NCBI RefSeq assembly: GCF_002872075.1
Contig: NZ_PGGU01000016.1
Span: forward strand, 1-64,000
From: Microbacterium aurantiacum
GTDB lineage: Bacteria > Actinomycetota > Actinomycetes > Actinomycetales > Microbacteriaceae
Length of the DNA: 64,000 bases
Direction of reading: 5' to 3'
The position numbers were made by a program, and so were the translations under genes. Position 1 is the first letter of the stretch; every line of letters begins with the position of its first letter. Positions 1 to 7,192 of this stretch are shown piece after piece. Under the pieces are notes generated by a model. It was not told where the DNA came from. It searched no databases and worked only from the letters and a program-made list of their open reading frames with translations.

Positions 1-2
1 CG

Positions 3-1400
3 CCCGACGCGGAGGAATCCGCGTCGGGCGCGCGCTGGGCCGAGGCCGGGCGCGGGGCGACGGCACTGACCTGGGTCGATGTCGCGGCGGTCGCCGACGA
101 CTCCCGCTCCGCGACGCTCGATGACCCGGTCACCTCGACGGACGGCGCCGGCCTCTTCACGGGTGCCCGGCTGCGCAGCGGGTTCGCCCGGCCGCAGACT
201 CTGGTGCCGCTCGGCATCCTCGCGGGGCTCGTCGGTGCGTACGCGGGAACGACGCTGTTCTGGCCGCTGCACGCGATCGCGCCGACCGTACAGGCGGTCG
301 AGTTCGAGGTGACGTCAGTGCCGGCCGCGACTTTCACCTGGCCCGTTCAGGGCAGCGCCGGAGTCGGCGTCGAAGGCGTCGGTGCGGTCTCGTCCAGCCT
401 CGACGAGGCCGGTATCGCCAGTATCACGAAGGTCGTCAGCACGCTGATGGTGCTCGACGAGCTTCCCCTCGCCGTCGGCGAGCAGGGCCCGTCTTTCGAT
501 TTCACCCTCCAGGACAGCGAGGACTACTGGGAGTACCGGATCGGGGATCAGTCCGCCCTGGACGTTCCCGTCGACGGCAGCCTGACCGAGTTCCAGATGC
601 TGCAGGGCATCCTGCTGGGTTCCGCCAACAACTACATCGACCGGCTGGCCGACGAGATCTGGGGCTCGGAGCGCGCCTTCGCCGATGCCGCCGCAGTGTG
701 GTTGCGCGACCGCGGACTCGACGGCATCACCGTGGTCACCCCCTCGGGCTTCGATGAGGGGAACACCGCGACGCCGGAGGCGCTGATCGAACTCGCCCAG
801 CGAGCCATGCAGAACCCGGTGTTCGCGAGCATCGTCGGAACCCAATCGGCGGACATCCCCGGCGTGGGCGTGGTGACCAACGGCAACGGGATGCTCGCCG
901 ATGCGGGTGTCGTCGGCATCAAGACGGGAACACTCGAGTATTACAACCTCCTCACCGCGAAGGACGTGCCGGTCGGCGACGTCACCGTGCGTCTCTACGC
1001 CGCTGTCCTCGGTCAGAACGGCAACGACGAGCGTCTGGCGGTCACCCGCACGCTCTTCGCAGAAGCTGAGGCCGCGCTGGTGGCGCAGGGCCCGACCGTG
1101 CCCGCCGGCACGGTCGTCGGCGAGGTGCAGACGGTGTGGGGCGAGACTGCCGAGATCGTGACGGACGCCGATGCCCAGGTCGTGCTCTGGAACGCCGCCG
1201 CCGCAACGGCGACGCCCGAGTTCGACCTTCGCGATACGCAGGTGGCCGGAGAAACGGTCGGCACCCTCACGACGGTGGGCCCCTTGAACACGGTGGAGAC
1301 GAAGCTCACCCTCTCCGACGATGTGGCCGGACCGAGCCCGTGGTGGCGTCTGACGCACCCGCTCGAGCTGTTCGGGATCGCCGAGTCCACCCAGCGCTGA
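3..1400 (+). CDS. D-alanyl-D-alanine carboxypeptidase, 5' end missing
   Basis: Penicillin-binding serine peptidase that trims the terminal D-Ala of peptidoglycan stem peptides outside the membrane. The frame is open to the left edge of the window, so the start lies outside; a GTG at 204 is internal. After an Asp/Ala-rich, presumably cytoplasmic segment comes one membrane segment (about 204-290), then the exported domain. The three class motifs are all present: SITK (catalytic Ser at 420-422), SAN (621-629) and KTG (921-929). The C-terminal part (about 1080-1300) looks like the usual beta-rich extension. It ends before a hairpin-rich gap and converges with the ABC transporter pair. The long N-terminal cytoplasmic part is unusual for the family but common in Microbacteriaceae. 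Confidence 0.88.
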   Translation, partial: PDAEESASGARWAEAGRGATALTWVDVAAVADDSRSATLDDPVTSTDGAGLFTGARLRSGFARPQTLVPLGILAGLVGAYAGTTLFWPLHAIAPTVQAVEFEVTSVPAATFTWPVQGSAGVGVEGVGAVSSSLDEAGIASITKVVSTLMVLDELPLAVGEQGPSFDFTLQDSEDYWEYRIGDQSALDVPVDGSLTEFQMLQGILLGSANNYIDRLADEIWGSERAFADAAAVWLRDRGLDGITVVTPSGFDEGNTATPEALIELAQRAMQNPVFASIVGTQSADIPGVGVVTNGNGMLADAGVVGIKTGTLEYYNLLTAKDVPVGDVTVRLYAAVLGQNGNDERLAVTRTLFAEAEAALVAQGPTVPAGTVVGEVQTVWGETAEIVTDADAQVVLWNAAAATATPEFDLRDTQVAGETVGTLTTVGPLNTVETKLTLSDDVAGPSPWWRLTHPLELFGIAESTQR

Positions 1401-1427
1401 TCCGCCCGCGCATCCGCCCGGCATGAG

Positions 1428-1736
1428 GTGGCGCCTCTGGTCGCCATCTCGTCCGCACAGCGACGACGGGTGCCACCCCAACCAGCCCCGCCGCCACCAT
1501 GAGCATCCTCAAGTGGCACCTGTGGTCGCTATCCCACTCTGATACCGACAGCAGGTGCCACCCCAAACCAACCGCCACCGCGCTGAGCACGTCCAGGTGA
1601 CACCTATGGTCGCTAACTCACCCCTATACCGACAGCAGGTGCCACCGGGACCCACCGCCGCCACCGCCATCGCGCCAGCATCCTCACGTGGCACCTGTGG
1701 TCGCTATCCCGCTGTGATACCGACAGCAGGTGCCAC
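1428..1736. repeat. Four-copy array of 49-bp hairpin repeats
   Basis: Four units of exactly 49 bases lie at 1428-1476, 1513-1561, 1597-1645 and 1688-1736, with start-to-start steps of 85, 84 and 91. Each is an inverted repeat: the left arm begins GTGGCACCTG and the right arm ends CAGGTGCCAC, and the pairing extends inward (GGTCGCTATC against GATACCGAC) to about 18 of 21 positions in unit 2. Units 2 and 4 differ at two positions; units 1 and 3 are more diverged. Spacers share an AGCATCCTCA lead-in and a C/A-rich tract, so the duplicated unit is about 85 bases. The stretch 1401-1837 holds no credible gene; it holds only this array and the terminator. Confidence 0.88.
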
Positions 1737-1788
1737 CCCAAGCAACCCCCATTGGGCACACACCCCCGGCGCCCCAACCAGGTGCAAC

Positions 1789-1827
1789 GCAGACGCCCCA
1801 TTCCGCGAAGCGAAATGGGGCGTCTGC
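1789..1827. terminator. Bidirectional terminator-like hairpin
   Basis: A perfect 14-bp inverted repeat (GCAGACGCCCCATT at 1789-1802 and its complement at 1814-1827) with an 11-base spacer. It sits between the convergent carboxypeptidase and ABC exporter genes. There is no clear T-run, as is usual in high-GC actinobacteria. Confidence 0.7.
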
Positions 1828-1837
1828 GTGATGGTGG

Positions 1838-4087
1838 TCAGGCCTTGCGGTCCGGAGACTCGGGGCTTTCCAGAATCGCCTCTGCGGCAGCGATCTCGGC
1901 CGCCGGCAGCCCGGCACCGACGGAGGCGCCGACCCGCGCTGCTTCCGCCGCTTCCTCGGCTTCGCCGGTGACGACGACCGGAGTCGACCCGGTGAGGGCC
2001 TGCTCGGCGTCGACATCGGTCGCGGCCTGCTCGAACTGCGACTGGTACAGGCGCCAGTAGGCGCCCTGCGCTGCGATGAGCTCGTCGTGCGTGCCCTTCT
2101 CCACGATGTCGCCGTGCTCCATCACCAGGATGAGGTCGGCGTCGCGGATGGTCGACAGACGGTGCGCGATCACGAACGACGTGCGTCCCTGACGAAGCGC
2201 CGCCATCGCGTGCTGCAGGAGCAGCTCGGTGCGGGTGTCGACGGCCGACGTGGCCTCATCGAGGATGAGGATCGACGGCTGGGCGACGAACGCGCGGGCG
2301 ATGGTGATGAGCTGACGCTCACCCGCCGAGACGTTCGACGCGTCCTCGTCGAGAACCGTGTCGTAGCCCTCCGGAAGCGCGTGCACGAAGCGGTCGACGT
2401 ACGTCGCCTTCGCGGCTGCGAGCACTTCTTCGTCAGTGGCGGTGGAACGTCCGTAGCGGATGTTCTCGCGGATGCTCCCCGCGAACAGCCACGGGTCCTG
2501 CAGGACCATGCCGGTGCGCGAGCGCAGATCGTCGCGCGTGATCTCCGCGATATCCTGCCCGTCCAGCGTGATCCGGCCGCCACTGAGCTCGTAGAAGCGC
2601 ATGATCAGGTTGACCAGCGTCGTCTTTCCGGCACCGGTCGGGCCGACGATCGCGACCGTCTGGCCCGGCTTCACCCGGAACGAGAGGTCCTTGATCAGCG
2701 GACGCTCCGGCGTGTACGAGAACTGGACGTTCTCGAACTCGATGACGCCCTTGCCCTCGACGAGCTCGGGTGCGTCAGCGGCATCCGGCTCCTGCTCGTC
2801 CGCATCGAGCAGGTCGAACACGCGCTCGGCCGACGCCGTGCCGGACTGCACGACCGCGGCCATGCCGCCCAGCTCGGCCAGCGGCTGCGAGAACTGCTGC
2901 GAATACTGGATGAACGCCTGCACGTCGCCCAGGCGGAGCTGGCCGCTGGCGACCATCAGACCGCCGAGCACGGCGATGCCGACGTAGCTGAGGCTGCCGA
3001 CGAAGGTCATCGCCGGCATGATGATGCCGGAGAGGAACTGCGCCTTGAACGCGGCCTGGTACAGCTCTTCGTTCTCGACCTGGAACTTCTCCAGAGCATC
3101 CTTCTCGCGGCCGTACACCTTGACCAGCGCGTGACCCGAGAAGGCCTCCTCGACGCGTGCGTTCAGGCGGCCGACCTTGCGCCACTGGGTCCCGAATGCC
3201 TTCTGCGAACGCGGCCCGATCACGCCGAAGATCACGCCCATCAACGGGAGCGACACCAGCGCGACCAGCGCGAGCTGCCACGAGATGGAGAACATCATCA
3301 CCAGCACGCCGATGACGGTGAGCACCGACGTGAGCGCGCCGGACAGCGACTGCTGCATCGTCTGCGTGATGTTGTCGATGTCGTTCGTGACGCGGGAGAT
3401 CAGCTCGCCGCGCTGCACCTTGTCGAAGTACGACAGCGGCAGGCGGTTGATCTTCGCCTCGACCGACTCACGCAGGCGCCACATGGTGCGCACCATGATG
3501 ACGTTGATCACGTAGCCCTGGATCCAGGTCAGCAGCGCGGCGACGACGTAGATCGCCAGCACGGCCGCGATGATCCAGCGCAGGCGCTCGAAGTCGATGC
3601 CGGCGCCGACCTCGAAGTTCTTCATCGCCGCGACCATGTTCGCGAAGTCGTTCTGATCCTGCGAACGCAGCATCTCGACGACCTGGTCCTGGCTGAGCTC
3701 CTTCGGCACGCCGTTGTCGGCGAGGATGTTCGAGATGAACCCCTCGTAGACGATGTTGGTGGCCTCGCCCAGCACCTTCGGCGCGGCCACGGTGAGCACG
3801 ACGCCGATGGCTCCGAGGATCGACACGAACACGAACCAGACGGCGGACGGCTTCAGCAGCCCGACCATCCGGCCGAAGCTCTTGCCGAAGTTGTCGGCCT
3901 TTCCCGGCGCGACGCTGTCCCAGTCGCCCGAGTTCTGGCGCGCCTGCTCGGCGAGCTCGGCCTCATACTTCTCTTCGTCGGTGAGTTCCGGTTCGACGGT
4001 CGTGACGGCCCCGGCGGTCGCCGAGCGCTCGCGGCGGCTCTTCGGCTTCTGGGGCCCTGAGCCGGTCGAAGGATTCTGCTCGCTCAT
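1838..4087 (-). CDS. ABC exporter subunit, ATPase-permease (consensus half)
   Basis: Fused membrane-spanning and nucleotide-binding half of a heterodimeric ABC exporter, 749 residues. After a charged N-terminus of about 65 residues come six predicted membrane helices, then the ATPase with Walker A GPTGAGKTT, Walker B LILDEATS (catalytic Glu present) and H-loop IAHRLS. Its signature motif is SAGER rather than SGGQR. The C-terminal tail after the ATPase is Ala/Glu-rich. It overlaps the end of the upstream partner gene by four bases (ATGA), so the two are co-translated. The exported substrate (drug or lipid) cannot be told from sequence. Confidence 0.92.
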   Translation of the reverse strand: MSEQNPSTGSGPQKPKSRRERSATAGAVTTVEPELTDEEKYEAELAEQARQNSGDWDSVAPGKADNFGKSFGRMVGLLKPSAVWFVFVSILGAIGVVLTVAAPKVLGEATNIVYEGFISNILADNGVPKELSQDQVVEMLRSQDQNDFANMVAAMKNFEVGAGIDFERLRWIIAAVLAIYVVAALLTWIQGYVINVIMVRTMWRLRESVEAKINRLPLSYFDKVQRGELISRVTNDIDNITQTMQQSLSGALTSVLTVIGVLVMMFSISWQLALVALVSLPLMGVIFGVIGPRSQKAFGTQWRKVGRLNARVEEAFSGHALVKVYGREKDALEKFQVENEELYQAAFKAQFLSGIIMPAMTFVGSLSYVGIAVLGGLMVASGQLRLGDVQAFIQYSQQFSQPLAELGGMAAVVQSGTASAERVFDLLDADEQEPDAADAPELVEGKGVIEFENVQFSYTPERPLIKDLSFRVKPGQTVAIVGPTGAGKTTLVNLIMRFYELSGGRITLDGQDIAEITRDDLRSRTGMVLQDPWLFAGSIRENIRYGRSTATDEEVLAAAKATYVDRFVHALPEGYDTVLDEDASNVSAGERQLITIARAFVAQPSILILDEATSAVDTRTELLLQHAMAALRQGRTSFVIAHRLSTIRDADLILVMEHGDIVEKGTHDELIAAQGAYWRLYQSQFEQAATDVDAEQALTGSTPVVVTGEAEEAAEAARVGASVGAGLPAAEIAAAEAILESPESPDRKA

Positions 4088-5811
4088 GCGTCCACCCCCA
4101 GCTGCGATTCGACGATCTCCCGGTAGGTCTTGCTGGTCTCGAGCAGCTCCTCGTGGGTGCCGACACCGACCATGGTTCCTCCTTCAAGGACGACGATGCG
4201 ATCAGCATCCGTGATCGTCGACACGCGCTGCGCGACGACGATCTTCGTGACATGCGGCAGTTCTCGCCAGAGCGCCTGCCTCAGACGTGCATCCGTGGTG
4301 AGGTCGAGCGCCGAGAAGGAGTCGTCGAAGACGAGGATCTGCGGCTGGTGCACGATGGCCCGGGCGATGGCCAGACGCTGGCGCTGCCCTCCGGAGACGT
4401 TCGTACCGCCCTGGGCGATGCGCGACTCCAGGCCATCGGGCATCTCCTCGACGAAGTCGCGACCCTGCGCGATCTCGAGCGCGTGCCACAGATCTTCGTC
4501 GGTGGCCTCCTCACGTCCGTAACGGAGGTTGGACGCCACGGTGCCGGTGAACAGGAAGGGACGCTGCGGCACCAGGCCGATGCTCTTCCAGAGCGCCTCG
4601 ACGTCGGCCTCGCGCACGTCGGTGCCGCCGACGAACGCGGCTCCGCCGGTCACATCGAACAGGCGCGGGATGAGCGAGATGAGCGTCGTCTTGCCCGCTC
4701 CGGTGGACCCTACGATGGCGACGGTCTCGCCCGGTTCGGCGGCGAAGCTGATGCCCTTGAGCACCGGCGACTCCGCACCGGGGTAGGTGAACTCGACGTC
4801 GTCGAAGGCGACCGAACCCGGGGTCGCGAAGTCGACGACGCCATTCTCGGGACGGCTCATGCCGGCCTCGGCATCGAGGACCTCTCCGACGCGCTCGGCG
4901 GACACAGCCGCGCGCGGGATCATCATCGCCATGAAGCTCGACATGATGACGCCCATCATGATCTGGCCGATGTACTGCATGAAGGCGAACAGGGTGCCGA
5001 CCTCGACGTTGCCGGCGTTGACCTCGATGCCGCCGAACCAGATCACGGCGACGACGGTGACGTTGAGGATCAGCATGAACAGCGGGAAGAGCAGCACGAA
5101 GAGCGAGCCGATCTTGCGACCGACCACCATGATGTCGGTGTTCGCCCCGCGGAAGCGCTCTTCCTCGATGCCCTCGCGCACGAAGGCGCGGACCACGCGA
5201 ACGCCGGTCAGCTGCTCGCGCATGATGCGGTTCACGGTGTCGATCTTCTTCTGCATGCTGCGGAACAGCGGCACCATCCGGCTGATGATGACCACGGCGA
5301 CGATGAGCAGCACCGGAACCGAGACGGCGATCAGCCAGCTCAGTCCGACGTCCTGCTGGACGGCCATGATGATGCCGCCGATGGCGAGCAGCGGCGCGGT
5401 GACGAACATCGTCGCGCCCATCATCGCCAGCATCTGCACCTGCTGCACGTCGTTCGTGTTGCGGGTGATCAGGGAGCCGGCGCCGAACACCGAGACCTCG
5501 CGCTCGGAGAAGCCGCTGACGCGGGAGAAGACATCGGCGCGGATGTCACGGCCGGCGCCCATCGCCGCGCGTGCCGCGAAGTAGGTCGCGATGACCGAGG
5601 CGACGATCTGGCCGAACGACACGGCCAGCATGAACAGGCCGGTGCGCCAGATGTACCCGGTGTCGGCCTGCGCCACGCCCTTGTCGATGATGTCGGCATT
5701 CAGGCGCGGGAGGTACAGGGCTGCCAGGGCGCTGGCGAACTGGAACACCAGCACGCCGAGCAGCAGCCATCGATATCGAGAGAGATAGCGGACGAGGAGT
5801 TTTCCCAGCAC
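4084..5811 (-). CDS. ABC exporter subunit, ATPase-permease (degenerate half)
   Basis: Partner half of the heterodimeric ABC exporter, 575 residues. I chose the GTG at 5811 because AAGGAAG sits seven bases upstream; a longer frame to 5910 has no export-like or conserved sequence. There are six membrane helices, Walker A GSTGAGKTT and a canonical signature VSGGQRQR. Walker B reads FDDSFS (Asp in place of the catalytic Glu) and the H-loop reads VAQRVS (Gln in place of His). Those substitutions mark the degenerate ATP site of TM287/288- and BmrCD-type exporters. The gene is first in a two-gene operon; two palindromes lie in its upstream region. Confidence 0.92.
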   Translation of the reverse strand: MLGKLLVRYLSRYRWLLLGVLVFQFASALAALYLPRLNADIIDKGVAQADTGYIWRTGLFMLAVSFGQIVASVIATYFAARAAMGAGRDIRADVFSRVSGFSEREVSVFGAGSLITRNTNDVQQVQMLAMMGATMFVTAPLLAIGGIIMAVQQDVGLSWLIAVSVPVLLIVAVVIISRMVPLFRSMQKKIDTVNRIMREQLTGVRVVRAFVREGIEEERFRGANTDIMVVGRKIGSLFVLLFPLFMLILNVTVVAVIWFGGIEVNAGNVEVGTLFAFMQYIGQIMMGVIMSSFMAMMIPRAAVSAERVGEVLDAEAGMSRPENGVVDFATPGSVAFDDVEFTYPGAESPVLKGISFAAEPGETVAIVGSTGAGKTTLISLIPRLFDVTGGAAFVGGTDVREADVEALWKSIGLVPQRPFLFTGTVASNLRYGREEATDEDLWHALEIAQGRDFVEEMPDGLESRIAQGGTNVSGGQRQRLAIARAIVHQPQILVFDDSFSALDLTTDARLRQALWRELPHVTKIVVAQRVSTITDADRIVVLEGGTMVGVGTHEELLETSKTYREIVESQLGVDA

Positions 5812-5916
5812 AGGCGGACTTCCTTGAGGGGTTGAGAACGGCGGATTTCTCGGCAGGCGGATGCCGGCCGACAATCGGCCACAACAAAGAGTGCCACGAA
5901 GGCCCGACATTCGTAT

Positions 5917-5948
5917 CCCCCTTAAGGGGGACCTTCGCTGACAGCGAA
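5917..5948. promoter_or_regulatory. Paired palindromes upstream of ABC exporter operon
   Basis: Two perfect palindromes lie three bases apart: a 14-bp C5TTAAG5-type palindrome (5917-5930) and TTCGCTG-n-CAGCGAA (5934-5948). They lie about 105-140 bases upstream of the GTG start of the exporter operon. They look like a regulator binding site in the promoter region; no regulator gene is adjacent. The nearest gene on the other side (stop at 6019) is also on the minus strand. Confidence 0.5.
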
Positions 5949-6018
5949 CGAATCCCTGGCCCGTGCCGGTTTTCTGGATCCGGGCGAAGAAGCGGATGCC
6001 CCAGCATCCGCGACTGTT

Positions 6019-7080
6019 TCAGAACAGCGGCTGGGCCGGAACGTGCTCGCGGGCGCCGGCTCCGGCGTCGGTTTCGAGCTCCGCGATCGACGCGGGCTTC
6101 CAGTGCGGGGTGCGGTCCTTGTCGATCAGCTGTGCGCGGATGCCCTCGACGAGGTCGGGGTGGTGCTCGGCGAACCAGAGCACACGACGGTACTCGCCTT
6201 CCAAGGCCGCGCGGAGGCCCAGCAGCTCGCGCGCCTCCCGGACGGCCTCGAGCGTCACCGTGAGCGCGGTCGGCGAGAGATCCTCGAGAAGATCGGCGAT
6301 GGCCGCGGCATCCGGTGTGCCCGGCGCGCGCAGCCGCTCGATGATGCCGGCCACCGTGGGTGCCGAGAACGCCTCGTCGATCCACTCCCGGTCGGCGGGG
6401 AGCGCCGAGGGTTCCGGCGTCTCGTCGAAGAGCAGCACGATCTCGCTCGGGCTGCTCGGATCCGCGCGGTACGCCAGCGCTTCACGGAGCGCCTCGAGGT
6501 TCGCCGACGGCACGAAGTGGTCGGCGAAGCCGAGGTACACGGCATCCGCTCCGTTCATGGCGCTGCCCGTGAGGCCGAAGTACTCGCCGAACCGCCCCGG
6601 TGCCCGGCCGAGCAGCCAGGTGCCGCCGACGTCCGGCGTGAAGCCGATTCGCGTCTCCGGCATCGCCAGCTTCGACCGCTCGGTGACGATGCGGATGGCG
6701 GCGTGACCGGCGAGGCCGATCCCTCCGCCCATCGTGATGCCGTCGGCGAGCGCGACCACGGGCTTCGGGTACTCCGCGATCATCGCATTGAGGGCGTACT
6801 CGGAGCGGAAGAACTCCGCGGTGCGTTCGGGGTGCCCCGCGACGATCTGCGCGTGCAGGGTTCGCACGTCGCCGCCGGCGCACATGCCGCGCTCGCCGGC
6901 GCCGTCGATGAGGACGATCTGCACGTCGGTGTCGTCGCACCAGGCGCTCAGGGCGTCGGTGAGCAGGTCGATCATGCCGAGGTCGAGGGCGTTGATCGCC
7001 TCCGGACGGTTCAGCGTGAGGTGTCCGAGCGCTCCTTCCGTGCGAGCGAGGACACGGGGAACGGCTGCGGGATCGGTCAC
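6019..7080 (-). CDS. 3-hydroxyisobutyryl-CoA hydrolase-like protein (crotonase fold)
   Basis: Crotonase-superfamily enzyme of 353 residues, most like HIBCH, which hydrolyses 3-hydroxyisobutyryl-CoA in valine breakdown. The signature block ITMGGGIGLAGHAAIR followed by MPETRIGFTPDVGG is characteristic, as are the length (enoyl-CoA hydratases are about 260) and the C-terminal PHWKP segment. The GTG at 7080 is chosen because a TAGCCT -10 box ends seven bases upstream, pointing to a leaderless mRNA; upstream codons in the same frame do not look conserved. Plain enoyl-CoA hydratase is the alternative. Confidence 0.85.
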   Translation of the reverse strand: MTDPAAVPRVLARTEGALGHLTLNRPEAINALDLGMIDLLTDALSAWCDDTDVQIVLIDGAGERGMCAGGDVRTLHAQIVAGHPERTAEFFRSEYALNAMIAEYPKPVVALADGITMGGGIGLAGHAAIRIVTERSKLAMPETRIGFTPDVGGTWLLGRAPGRFGEYFGLTGSAMNGADAVYLGFADHFVPSANLEALREALAYRADPSSPSEIVLLFDETPEPSALPADREWIDEAFSAPTVAGIIERLRAPGTPDAAAIADLLEDLSPTALTVTLEAVREARELLGLRAALEGEYRRVLWFAEHHPDLVEGIRAQLIDKDRTPHWKPASIAELETDAGAGAREHVPAQPLF

Positions 7081-7192
7081 GCGTGCCAGGCTACTCCGAT
7101 CGCAGCACCCGCCGGTTCGCGCGCAAAATGCAGGATATGGCGGCATTCTCCGGCAGGATAGGGAGGAACTGCCACGCAAGGAGAGGTCGCGG

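Noticed and set aside
1428..1736. Possible CRISPR array
   Set aside because: Repeats are too long and too diverged, spacers are themselves partly similar, there are only four units, and no cas gene is present.
2087..4060. Plus-strand open frame of 657 codons opposite the ABC exporter gene
   Set aside because: It is Arg/Asp/His-rich antisense sequence with no domain and lies exactly over a gene with complete ABC motifs; typical of high-GC DNA.
5811..5910. N-terminal extension of the second ABC exporter subunit
   Set aside because: The extra 33 codons lack conserved or membrane sequence, while a good ribosome binding site stands directly before GTG 5811.
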